This document shows, one piece after another, positions 46,300 to 58,780 of a stretch of 64,000 bases of DNA (its first letter is position 1; every line of letters starts with the position of its first letter). Under the pieces are notes generated by a model that had not been told where the DNA came from, ran no database searches, and saw nothing but the letters and a program-made list of their open reading frames with translations. The stretch lies in NCBI RefSeq assembly GCF_004337985.1, contig NC_043741.1, positions 6,967,937-7,031,936 on the forward strand, written 5' to 3'. This DNA comes from Pyricularia pennisetigena. Lineage: Eukaryota > Ascomycota > Sordariomycetes > Magnaporthales > Pyriculariaceae. The position numbers and the translations under genes are program-made.

Positions 46300-48892
46300 A
46301 TGGGATTGCTGTAGGTGATTGCGTCCTAATAGCAATTCCCTCGTTCATTTGTCTTTATGATTTTACCCACAGAAGAACATCGCTGGCATTTTCCTGGACA
46401 TGAAGTCCAAGCGTCAAAGACCAGAAATTGGTGAAGCAAAAGCAACGACAATCAAAGAGTTGAAACCCAACATTTACTTACAAAGCCAATATATGTCTCA
46501 AGTGCACTTGGAACGGCCCTCGAGTGGCCAGAAGCCAAAAAGCATGCTCATAAAGTGCGCGAATGGGGTATCAAGGTATGTGGTTTAAACAACATCACTC
46601 CTGATCACGGTGGCTTAAACTACGCCTTGTACATCTTGCTAACGGACCTGCAATAACCTAGCAACTTTTAGAAATATGGAACAAGGCAAAACACAAGGAG
46701 CGAGATGCCTTGCTCTGGGGTGATGAGGTATGAGCCCTGGAAAGATTGGGGACAGCCCTTGTATGTCCATGATAGCATTTGACTGACAACTGGCTGCAGG
46801 TCGAATACCTCGTCGTGGTCTTTGATAAAGATGACCCGAATGTTAAATTGTCCTTGAGGCAAGCTGAGATCCTTGAAGCTTTGGCTGCATCTCCAGACTT
46901 GTCAGCTAAGGGAGGCTGTGTTCCTGCTCTCCAGGACACGAGCGCCACTGAGTAAGTTAGCTGTCCAATTCTACTATTGAATGGCTTTTACACAATGCGA
47001 TCACCCACCTGACGGAAATACTGCCACAGAGAGAGTGAGGAGCCTCTACCAGTGTTCCACCCCGAATTCGGCAGATTTATGCTTGAGGCTACTCCCGGGA
47101 AGCCCTGGGGAATCGGCTTCAAGGAGCTCCTGGAGGTAGAGCCTAATATGAAGCTGAGGCGAACCATTGCGAAGCAGCACATGCGGGCCGATGAATACCC
47201 CATCACGCTCACCACGTACCCACGCCTTGGGTGCCCCGAGAAGTTTACTGACCCATATTACCCGCCATCCGGCCCCAAGCTGCGGTCCCAGTTTGTGCCG
47301 GACGAGATAGCGAATCCGCACATCCGCTTCCCAACCCTCGCGGCAAACATCCGGTCACGCCGCGGTCGGAAGGTGCAGGTCAACGTTCCCGTCTTCCGCG
47401 ACGAAAAGACTCCGTGGCCGTGGAATGATCCAACGGTCAATCGTGACTTGCACAACTGGCCAGAAGATGAGGATGTGCGGAGCGGCGGTGCTGCTCCGGA
47501 AAACTTTATCCACATGGATGCCATGGCTTTCGGCATGGGCAGCTGCTGTCTGCAAATCACGTTCCAGGCCAAGAACATCACCGAGGGGAGAACCATGTAC
47601 GACCAGCTGAGCCCTCTGGGTCCTATCCTTCTGGCCTTGACTGCCGCTACGCCCATCTACAAGGGGTTTTTGGCCGACACGGACGTGCGCTGGAACCAGA
47701 TAAGCCGCGCTGTCGATTGCCGTACCAAGGAGGAGATGGGCGAAGAGGTGCGTAGCAGGCGTCATACATGCCAAGGGTATTAACACGCCACTGTATTTAC
47801 TAACAGACTATACTGTCCTAGCCCCTGAAAAACGACAGATGGAGGATACCTAAGTCCCGCTACGCATCCAACTCGACCTACATCTCGACGGACCACCGCC
47901 TCCGCCCAGAATACATGGACCCCAACCTTGTTATCGATGAGGATATCAAGGCAAAGCTCATCGAGGGAGGAATGGACGATCTCCTGGCGACGCATTTTGC
48001 CCACCTTTTCATACGCGACCCAATCGTCATCTTCGCCGAGGACCTCGAGCGGTTGGATCTTGACAAGACGGACCACTTTGAGAACCTGCAGTCGACCAAC
48101 TGGCAGCACATGCGCTTCAAGCCGCCGCCTGCCGACAACAACATCGGCTGGCGGGTTGAGTTCCGCCCCATGGAGATCCAGGTGACCGATTTTGAGAACG
48201 CTGCCTTCTCCGTCTTCATCGTCCTCGTCACCCGCGCCATCCTGTCCTTCAACCTCAACTTCTATATACCTATCCAGCGCGTTGACGAGAACATGGAGAC
48301 GGCCCACGCCCGCGACGCCGTCCTGGAGAAGAAGTTTTGGTTCAGGAGAAATCTGTTTCCGACCCGCAGCCCCCGTGGCGGCGGGAGCGTCTCGGGCACT
48401 GCCACGCCGTTCAGTCGTAGCCCGACGCCCGTCGGTCCCGTCGACGACGAGTACCGCCTCATGACCATCAACGAGATCATCAACGGCACGGCTGCCGCGG
48501 CGGGGGGCAGCGGCAACGATGACCACGATGACGCCAACGACGAAGACCACTTCCCCGGCCTGATCCCCATTGTCGAGAGCTACCTGGACTCGGTCAACGT
48601 CGACGTCGAGACGCGCTGCCACCTGGCCACCTACCTTGATCTCATCCGCCGCCGTGCCTCAGGCGAGCTGTGCACCGCTGCCCGCTGGATCAGGGACTTT
48701 GTCGCCGCCCACCCCAAGTATGAAAAGGACAGCGTCGTGGGACCGGAGATCAACCACGACCTCGTCCAGGCAGTCATCGCCATCGGCGAGAAGGAGTGCG
48801 CCGGCAAGGGTTTCAAGGGGATCGACGTGTTTGGGTTCGACAAGCTGCTCGGCAACTTCAGGGGCGGCTGCGGTGGCCCGCAGTCGTCATAG
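46300..48892 (+). CDS. gcs1: Glutamate-cysteine ligase (gamma-glutamylcysteine synthetase)
   Basis: Six exons, 46300-46310, 46503-46575, 46662-46727, 46800-46951, 47030-47747 and 47822-48892, encode 696 residues. Every junction keeps the frame. The first coding exon is only 11 nt (ATG GGA TTG CT) and gives the conserved start MGLLALGTALEWPEAKKHAH. LLWGDEVEYLVVVFD is the family's N-terminal metal- and substrate-binding region, and VFHPEFGRFMLEATPG and MDAMAFGMGSCCLQITFQ are signature motifs of the eukaryotic enzyme (GCS family). It joins glutamate and cysteine using ATP, the first and rate-limiting step of glutathione synthesis in the cytosol. A low-complexity insert near residues 555-585 (Gly/Asn/Asp-rich) falls in a loop. 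Introns are 72-192 bp. Length is close to yeast Gsh1. Confidence 0.97.
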
Positions 48893-49411
48893 CGTGGAGC
48901 ATTTTACCAAGATGAAAGCTACTTCTTGCTCTGGCACTGGCAGGAGAACCAGACATCACATTGGGCGGCTTATGCGTGTAATCTGGTAGGACGTTAGGAT
49001 ATTATGTAAAAGGAGGGGGAGACCATAGACGAAGTGGCCGTACGCATCTGTCGTGACGTGAGAACCACAGGCAGTTTCAAAATAAAAACAGAATACAAAG
49101 AATTGAGTTCATCTGACACAGTCATGTTTCTATCCCAAATCTACCTGATCACATATCACAAGACTGAAAGATGAACGCCCTTTGAGTACTTTACTGCGTC
49201 ACGATTCGTCAAGAAGTATATCATGGCGATGAGGTCGTCGACGCATAAAGCAACTAACTGGTCTGAGATGGCGATTGCTCTATATTTCCAGGGGCTGGTC
49301 ACACTGAGATGCTTGACATTATTGCATGTCTTTCAGGTGGTTTTGGTCCTGAATCTATCTGTGTAGGGAGGTGGGAAGAGCTGAAGCTGCCTCACTGTAC
49401 TGAACGCGCTA

Positions 49412-49431
49412 ATACTCCGTATACGGAGTAT
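49412..49431. repeat. 20-bp perfect palindrome
   Basis: The sequence atactccgtatacggagtat equals its own reverse complement. Related half-words (tactccgta, cggagta) recur at about 52980, 56030 and 51700. Confidence 0.95.
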
Positions 49432-52400
49432 ATATGTATTACACCTCTTCACTCATACGCATACAGTCACAGACAAGTATGTGCACACCCTATAGCATCA
49501 CTGCAGCGACCAAAACATCATAAGGCCCGGGTATGTCTCGCAAAGGAACCAGTGGGGAGGCAGGACTCCATGCTGAACGTCCCGCTGGTTGGTCTACCTT
49601 GTCTCAAAAATGGTGGGAAAAAAAAGAAAGCTTATAACAAGAGGCAAAGGCACACGCCCCCTCCCAGGGGCAAAAAGAACAAACAAAACGCCAGAGACAC
49701 TGTGATCATGCTAGGCAAGAAAAAAAAACGAGGCTGGTGGCACAAGATTGGTGGAGGAACCACGTGCTAACCACTTGCTTCTGTACGCACTTTTTTTTTG
49801 TATCTTATGTATCTGACCGCAAAGAAAAAAGATCATCTATCCATTTTTCTTCTTTGCCCCATGAACCGTGTTCGCAAACTTTGCCCTGGCGTTACAGGCT
49901 TACTTGGCAAACTAAAGTTTCCGTCATTGCTTCCGGTGGAAGAAGCAATGACAGCACCACCAACAAGCAATTGGGCAAAAAAGCCCAGGGGTCTCATAAG
50001 AAATTCTGCCCCTTCGCCACCTTGGGCAGTGATGAAAAAAAAGCCAACGCTAAGAGAAAGAAGGAAAAAAGGGGAATAAGAGAGATGAGATATGAGATAT
50101 CCATCAAGAAAATCAAAAGAATTTGCATCGGAAACCGGCGATATCCGCAAAAGAAGCTGGTGAAGAGGGGAAGGAAGCAAAAGAATGTGTTATGAAAGCA
50201 AAAAAAAAAAAAAAGACACACACAGCATCAGCCAGGAAACGGAGCCAAGGCACCAAAAGCGGTCAGTCGGAAGCCAGGTTACCGAGAAATGAGGGGAGAT
50301 GGTTTAAACAATGCATCAAAAGAAGGTAATAACTATGATTTACCTCAAGCCCATGGTCAATATGTTTAGGGTGGGAAAGTTGACAGCGCTATCCTTGTGG
50401 TTCACAACTTCGGCACTTGGGGAGTATTTTTGTATGTTTTTGCTTCTTCGTTGATTTACCGTCTGCCTCCTCTTCAATAACGTTGTTATTTTTGGTGATT
50501 CTCTTTTAGGGTTATTGGGAAGGCGTCACGTAGTTTCTTTTGTATCGCCTCATGCTTCCGTCCGTTATAGTTCCTGCCAGCCTGGCGAGATCAAAACTGC
50601 AGCCCACACGGGAGGAACATGGCTTGATGGCTAGGATATGCTTGACATAGTAACGAGCCCAGGTGGCTGGCGGAACGTGAGCAGAGCGACGGAAAGAAAA
50701 AAAGGACGAACAGGGTCTGAGTTCATTTCTGCCAACGCAACAAGTCGTATCAGGAGATTTGCCTCATCAACCAAAAAAGGGGCGTTTTCGCAGTCACCTT
50801 TCAATTCAAGTACAGTAGTATACTGTACGCCTTATGGTTACATTGCCAAACCCGAGCATCAAGATGACGAGATGACGAGCCTAGATCAGCAAAAAAAAAA
50901 AAAAAAAAAAAGGCTGAACAGGCATCCATGTTCTGCATGGAGACACCCGCCTGCTTGGGCAGCCCGCCGTCACATTTGCATTATGGCAGGGAAGACCCTC
51001 ACAGCCCATTCTTTCTTCTCGGGTAAGGGATGTTGTCTGGAGCTCCCAGGCGTGCTTAGTTGAGATCTGGCCACACAGGGTCAAGGTAGTTAGTTCCTAA
51101 GTGTGGAGATAGGAAACCAATGGCTGTTGGGCTAAGTGTGTTGGTAGAGGGGGATTGTGGAAAAAGCATATACGCCGCGAACTGCTGGCCCGAGTGGGAA
51201 GAAAAGACAAAAAAGAAAAGAAAAAAGCAATCTTCCATGGGCTCCGTGTCTTGGGAAGTCCGCCAGCATACGGAATCGCTCCACCGGACCAGACAAAACA
51301 GCATACCGGACTGGTATCCCGACTCCCCGACTCCCCCTGTTCTTTCCATATTAAACATAGAGATCTGGGGCCAAGGAAAAGAGGGATATCAATCGGATCT
51401 CTTGATTCCCGATCTAGCGCGGGATCAAACCATCTCACGTTTTGGTCTAGATTCTTGGACCAGTAACCACAAAGGAGGCGAGATATATTTCGCCCTCGGC
51501 AGTGTTAATATGACGAGTAGCTTTTTTTCAATAGCACGAGAAAGATCCACTAGAGAGGGGTGTAGGTATAGACGCATGCCTTTGAGTCCGGCGTGAGTGG
51601 GTGCCTATGCAGGGTTCAATTCTTTGAATGGGGTGAGGGGGTGGAGGTCCAGGTGAATGTCGGGACATCCAACACCGACATATCGATGGTTACATGCGGA
51701 GTAATCGGAGGGAATCGATAGATGGAGGGAGGGACTGTCAGATGGGCCAAATCGGGACGCAAGCCTTTTGGAGCAAGTATGTGTCCCGTAATATTTGCAA
51801 CCCTGGTTCGTAGCCTGGTTGGCTTGCCCGTGAAAAATTTGAGATCTAGTCTAGGCGCCTCCCCCTAGTATTGTGATTATACTGTATGCTGGAAGTGAGA
51901 AAGACAGTGTCATCTGCCTGTCATCGCCAAGGGCAAAGGACGGTGGCGACTCTTGCAGCAAGGGGATCGACGTGGCCTCAATCGAGGTCGTCATATGTTT
52001 GCCGTGATCCTGTCAAGCTTGTCGGGTTACAAAGTATTTGTGATAAGATTAGGGGTGCTTTAGTTGAACAGGGTGCTTGAGCGGTATTCCGTCCCGGTAA
52101 ATGTTTGTCTCATCGGTAGAGAGCACATGATTATCAGCCATTACCGCCGACCACGTATTAGAACACACAACACGCTAAATTAGAGTGACGTAACAACAAA
52201 AATGACAGTGGAAGCTCAGCAACCGAAGGATTTAGAGTGCTAGCGCGGGGCATGCAGCAGAGAGAGAAAAAAAACGGCTTTGCGATCTCGCCAAGGGGGA
52301 GGACAAGCGAATGGATCCAAAATGTGATGAGATGAACAATTGGAGACTAGGGCGGTGAAGCGCAGAAGGAGGGGGCGTGGCCAGGAGAGGAAAGCAAAGC

Positions 52401-54200
52401 AGGAGGGAAGGAACGCCGGCGCCATTACAGATTTAGGAAAGCACTTCGCCGCGCAAAGTTGCACAAAGGAAAAAAAGGCGTTTTTATCCAGAGCTCGTTG
52501 GCTGAGGTGCGCCCGTTTTTGGTTCTAATTCGCTTGCTTGTCGTGAGCAAGACTAAGATAACCCTAAGAAAAGAAATCGTACGATAACCTCGAAGAACTA
52601 GTAGCCGGTCAAGCCAAAGACGCTCCCTTGACTGGAAAGGCACCTAGTGTTGCCAACTGGCGTTGCAGTGATCTCCTACGGAATATATTCTTAAGTTCCG
52701 TAGTTTGAGATCTCCCGTGCCAGAGAAGAGCGAATCTAGTTTTTTTTTTTTATGGTCTGATTTTTATGGTGCCTTTTATGTTACACCTGTCAATTCGCTG
52801 CGGAAATTTGCTGTCTCGACACTAAAAGCCACTACATTGGATGTAATTTGCACACCCAGATTAGCAATCGCCTCCTTACCTCTGGTAAACATAGGTACAG
52901 TACAGAAAGTAGTTCGTGCCTAATCGGCAGGCCATGCATAACGAGATATTGATCTCGTTTTTACAAACCATGTCATCTGTACTCCGTAAGCGAGGAGAAC
53001 TTTTGGTCCGTCAACCGGCAAGTCTATCTGTTAGCATAGCCAAAATATCAGCAGATCTGGTTAAGCGAAGCACCTGCCACTGGCGTCCCAAGGATCTGGA
53101 TGGAGGACCCAGAGTTTTTTTTTTTTTTTTTTTATAAAAAAAAAGGCTCGTTGGATCCAAACAAGATACGATATTCCCCTCTCGGGTGCTGCTGCAGGCA
53201 TGGTTGAGAAGACCTGCTGCGACCTACCCACGATGATGAGCTGCCACTTTGCCCAAGACGGCGAGGGCGGAGATGAGATGGAGGGGCGTGGGTGTTCGTC
53301 TCATCACAACGATGCCATCCCAGTGCAGAAAAACTGTGTGGAGTTTACCGGTGAGCGCTTTTACTGTAGCAGTGAGAAAACAGCTGGTGAAGGAGGTGTG
53401 GTTGGTAGATCCATTGATCCTTTTCACCGCTCTCTTGATCAGTCTCGATGTGACGCATCTTGCCCAATTCAAGAGCGAGAGAGAGATACAGAGAGTAAAA
53501 AAAAANNAAAAAAAAAAAAAAAAAAAAAGACCAATATGCTTGGTAAGGGAGTCAAATTTAATCGCTCGCAAGGTGAGTGAGTAGGTGCCCATTCCAACAA
53601 AAGACCAGGGGTGTGTGTGCGCGTGTAGGAGAGGGTACTGTAAAAGGGCAGAAGGAGAGCACAAAGAAGGCAGGCATTATTAATTACGCATCCATCATGT
53701 ACCGGGATAGTTGTCCAGCTTGTCGGAGCGATGAGCCCGACCCGCCCCAGCTTCCATAAAAACAGCTACACGAGTACCAATACCGAGGCGGAGTCTAGAG
53801 GCCCAAAGAGTCATTCATAGCCTGCCAAACTGCTCCTCTTTTTTTTTTTATGGCTCTTTCTCTGTAGCCGACCCGACCTACATGCCTTGATGCGTGGTAC
53901 AACAGACTGAGCAACTAGATCTTGGTTGTAGTGGGTCCCGGAGGTTGAGTTTCCACCTGTTTCCGCAGCTTGTCGAGATAAACGAATTGATTCGATCAGA
54001 CTAAAAGAGCCCGTCCCTGCCTCGTTCAAGGCTCCATCCCTGGTCAGCGATAAAGAACGCCAAGCAAAGGGGAGATGTGGGTCCCGGACGCGGAATTCAT
54101 TCACCTGAGCACTCGGCCGGGGGCTTACCCTTGCGACCTTTTATCCTAGGCAAACGAGACTGAAATGGCGGCAGGCAATTCCATTTTCCTCCAGTTCCTA

Positions 54201-54219
54201 GTGGGTGGGTGGGTGGGTA
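54201..54219 (+). repeat. (GTGG)n tetranucleotide repeat
   Basis: Four to five copies of gtgg/gggt in tandem lie in gene-free sequence. Confidence 0.85.
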
Positions 54220-55523
54220 GGGATCAGATGGGTTAAATCTCACATTAGATACATCACGTAAGGTATGACTACAGCAAGGTGTGCAGCAATGTCTTCCTCA
54301 GGTAACTGACCGAGGTTCCTTGGCGACTAGGATGGCATCGAGTGGGTTCTGTCTTGCACTAGGCAAGCCTGCCCGATGCAGGCGAGGCCATAGCAGTGCC
54401 CACTATGAGATGCCGGCCGGTTGGACATTGAGGAAAAGCGAGCGAGAGAAAATACGGCAAGCGACACATGCATGTCACTGATTATCTTCTTTCTGTTTTG
54501 GATTCCACGTTCATCTACATGTGTTTTATCTCGGCGACCAACCAACCTGGTGCAGTCGGCGGCTTATGTATCGAAAAGAAACACTGTCGTACGAAACTGA
54601 CTGTACGGTCGGTCTAACCCATGGGGGCAAGGGTTTTGTTGCGAGGCAGTAGTCTTTTTCGGGCATTGTTTGTGCAAGTACGACTCGATCGGATCTGTCT
54701 TGTTTTATCTGTCAGTCTTTTGTAATTCACTGGCTTGTGCATCTCCGGAACCCTTGCTATTTTTGTTCTGTTCTTTTTCTCTTCCAAATACACAAAAATT
54801 TCCGAAACTTTACTATCATTTTCTCGTTATCATCACCGCTTGAGTTTCCCCCTGGTATATTTCCATGTGACTTTGTTCAACTTGTGTTTAATCTTCCTCT
54901 CTATCTACCCGAACAAATGCCAAGAGATTGCTGCCAACAAAATATGTTGTGGCTCGTGCAACATGACAGTTCCCAGGGCTAGACCTAGTCTAGCTCCATC
55001 GATAAGCTATATGGCGCGGACAAAAGACGGGATATTGCCTGCAAACAGATCTCAACAACCCCAGGACAGGCAAACGAAGCGCAAACCTTAATGTGTCTCT
55101 TCCCCGGATGGCTGCATGACTGGCAAGTGTAGGCAAGTTGACGGTTCATAGCCAAAAAGGTAAAACGCCTCGCTGAAGAACTTGTCTGGCAGAGCGCAGG
55201 TCGTCACCAGCCCAATATGTCAACTTTTTTTTTGGTCGCGTGTCCAATTAACACCCGATTCATCTCGCATGGCATGGATGGAAAGGCCATCGGAAGGTGG
55301 GTTTACGCCAAGAATTACCAAGTCCAGAGCCTGGTACTATGCAAGGGCTGCTTGCTCCAAGTTATATCACGGGTCAAATAAAATATCTCATGCGCAACAC
55401 CCAAGTGTGCTCGCGTGGCAGACTGTATATTGTCGCCTGGTTGCCTGCGCTCTTTCTTTCTTCACCGCCCGTGTACGCTGCCTACAGTAGCTAGAACGGC
55501 CCATATTCCGCCCTGCCCGCCCT

Positions 55524-55545
55524 GCAAGCAAGCAAGCAAGCAAGC
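55524..55545 (+). repeat. (GCAA)n tetranucleotide repeat
   Basis: Five tandem copies of gcaa/caag lie in gene-free sequence. Confidence 0.9.
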
Positions 55546-58500
55546 CGCCTCATCCTCACCCATAATAGCGGGAGGAAAGCATGGACCGTTGCGGCATTCA
55601 TCGTTTTGCTTCTTCGTTTTCCTCTCCGTAACTCTCTTTACTTTACTCTGCATCGGGTTGGTTCGACAACCTGTCAGCCACTTTATATCACCTTGGCGCC
55701 CAGTGCATGCTGTCCCACGGTTTCCTGCGAGTTCTTGCAGTACTGTACGTACGGTTACAGTACCGTACATGTCAAGTGCAGAAGATCACCCCCCTCCCCT
55801 GTCCTCACCTATTGTACGAAGTCTTCCGAATCCTTATGCATCTGGTATGTTGAACCCGGCCGATACGTTGCCCAACCTATGCTGTTCTCAGCCACAGGTG
55901 ACCCATACTTGCCTATGCCTTTTCATTATGCCCACTTCCTGTCACCGCAATATTGCTTCTTGTTTCCCAGTTGTCCTTCGGCTCCTAACTACACTCCCAA
56001 GGAATCTAGAACTCCGAGTTCCCACTGATACTCCGTACTGTGGGGGAGTAAGCAGGCACTATCTAGAGCAGAAAAATGATTCTCCTACAGCCACCTGTTC
56101 CTTCTCCATTGTGGCTGACCGCCCACAGAAAATTCAGGGTCTTTCTTCGACAGATGATTTACTTATGCTCGAAGATGCACCCAAAAAACAAAAAAACCTC
56201 CCGAACTTCTTAGGTGCCAGTGCAACACGTGTAAGCAAAAAGCATTTGCAAATCCCGGATACCCGGATTCCAAACACCGAAAATCTCGGATGCTTTTTAA
56301 ACGCCCGAACCCCGTGAGGCGGCGGCAGGAGGAAGGAACTTCCTTGTCTGGGCCACTAGTCAAGGTAGCACCACTAAAAAAGAATCCGTCAAGCAAAGTA
56401 GCAAATCAATACCGCCTTCGTCACACACGCCCCCCTTCTTTTTCTCTTTTTGCTATTTTATTATTCTTCTTTTCCTCTTTTTTGAACTTGCTTTCCGTTT
56501 GGGGACCTTTCTTTTGCGTGAAATCCTTCCCATGTCCCATAGAGGTATCGGTATTTTGACCTTGCTGTTTTTGATCTGACCAATCATCTTTCAACGATCC
56601 ATAACGCAGTGGCTTGTCCATAGAGATCGGTAGTTCGTGTGCGTCAACGCCTTTTGGATCAAAAGGACCCCTACATACTACTTATGTAAATCCAAGGAGC
56701 GAAACAAAAACCCCCCAAAAAAGCACACAAGAAGTAGACTAGGGATAAGTGTCTTTTGGGTATTACAAAGCCACTTCAAGACCCTTGCTCTCTGTGGAAG
56801 AAACAAACAGAGAGAGTCATGGAGACAAAAAAAAAAAAAAAAACATAACCAACACCTCAAGACACCGTGGTACTTAGGTTTCGCAGCATATCCCTACCCC
56901 CGACGCTTTGCAGATCTGTGCTAGATAAGTCTAGCGGTTTAAAAGGGCGTGAACAGGGTATACGCAAACATAGAGGCTCGTGCATATTGCCCTACTTTAC
57001 AGTTAGCCTCATTTGACGGGCCGAAAACAGGGTCCCCCCGCCAGGAGAAATGGGGAGGAAATCAACTACGTGTTAAAACAAAAAGAAGAGACAAAGAGGA
57101 CTACCGTTCAAACAAGCTACTTTCATTATGGATTTAAACAGAAAACACTAGCTTGCAAAGAAAAAGGGGACCTGGGGTTCCCTAAAAGGTGACACATGGT
57201 TCTGGGGCCGGTGGCGGAAATCGCTCATGCTGGTGAACAAAGCCGGCCGCTAACAAGATAAAAACAACAACGAAAAACGGAATACATCCGCTTCTATCTA
57301 TTGGCGTAATTTGAACGACCTAGACAAGCGTCGATGTGATATCTTAGTTCCTAGGCCAGGTGCAAATCTTGGTGGCAACTGAAATAACGTTGACGAGCTT
57401 TAGCTTTTTTTTTTCTTCCCCCTCATGCAGCATTAACAATGAATCAGTATAGTTGTGATGTTTCCAGGGCCTACAAGTTCGCCTCCGCTGATGTCATTCT
57501 CTTATGCCATGGTATGGTATATCTCTGCACATATCAAAGGGACACAAGAGACGGGGAAAAAAAAGTTTATGAACCAGACACGAGAAAGTGAGACTCAAAA
57601 TCCCGCCTCGCGCAAGCCACAGTCCCTAAACCCACCCGAGCGCTTTCGTCATGGTCCTACCTAGGACTCCTGTTTGTCTTTTTTGTCAAATGTAACCCTC
57701 GGGCACCTTGGTTTTTCCCGACGCTGTCGGTAAAAGGCCATTACCTCGTGGCAGATGTACCAGTTGATAGCAAAGATGGCATGCCGAGACAAGTTATCCA
57801 AAGAGATAAACCCTGCTTGTCTGATGTCCACCCCAGATGATGAGCCTAAAAAAAGTTATAATGCGGCGAGAGACCGCTTCTATTGTACTTTTTCTTCTCC
57901 TCGTGTCAGGCAGGGATCTATCTGGGCAGTCTGGGTAAGCGAGTCGACTAGCATCGCATGGTCAGCTTCGGTGGCACAGAGACAGCCCGAGGACGAGCAA
58001 TCACAATCCCGGGAAATAAAAAATATCGTAATCAATTGGATTTAGATCTGGAGATAAGCTTCTATCATCCCGAAGGGATAACCCGGTCTTCTCCCTGGAA
58101 CCCTCCAATGGAACCTCCATTGCTGCATATACATTAAGCACAATGGCTCATTTAGTATAGGGAAGAAAATAACCGCGTAGTTCTTATCATATAAAAGCAA
58201 GAGGAAAAAAAGAGAAGTGAATGAAAATAGGTAGAAATGGCGCCGTGCAATGCTATATTGAAATCCAAGGTTGAGGGAGAGTGGACCAAGGAAAGTGATG
58301 AAAAAATAAGTCGGAGGTGATAGAAGTAGGTAGTCCCAGGGGTATATATACGTCTTTCTTTACAAGCTCGTAGAAGGGGGCATTGATATGTTGGCATATT
58401 CGGGAGGGTATTAGGAAAGACCGAACAAGAAATAGAACAAAAATAGAAAAAAAAGTAAACAAGTAACAAATCCCACAAATATCCTCCTTTTCTTTTCTTT

Positions 58501-58780
58501 TCTATCATGTCGCGTCGCGATACTGGGTCTCGAGGTGTCCTTGTTGACACTTGACGGCGATAGGAATGTCCTGTCCACATAGTGCAACTCCAGATATGTC
58601 GTTCCCAAAGCAAATGCAGTGTGTATATGTTGTCGTTTTGGTCTTTCGTTTGTTGGTTGTTTTGGTTTGTAGTAGCTTGGGTGATTCAAACAACTGCATT
58701 CTTTTCTGGTCTTTGTTTTTTTTTTCTTTTTCCTTTTTGGGTTTGTTTTAGTCGCTGAATGTCAAGCGTATGCTGTTTTC

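Larger units (their letters stand above)
48893..58780. other. Gene-poor region of about 9.9 kb
   Basis: No gene is supported. The longest frame (300 codons, 55415-56317) has no domain and reads like translated intergenic sequence. Contents: a 20-bp perfect palindrome at 49412-49431; a purine-rich plus strand over about 49610-50330; A runs at 50890-50910, 53498-53528 (with a 2-base gap) and 56826-56843; T19 followed by A-rich sequence at 53115-53143; tetranucleotide repeats at 54201-54219 and 55524-55545; pyrimidine-rich, promoter-like stretches at about 54730-54900 and 56430-56540 with only very short frames downstream; and TAC/GTA inverted repeats at 50811-50827 and 55749-55768. Confidence 0.55.

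Noticed and set aside
55011..55091. Short frame beginning MARTK, like the histone H3 N-terminus
   Set aside because: Similarity stops after five residues; the rest is unrelated and the frame is only 26 codons.
55415..56317. 300-codon frame in the large gene desert
   Set aside because: Longest frame there, but low in conserved-looking motifs, composition like translated non-coding DNA, and no recognisable family.
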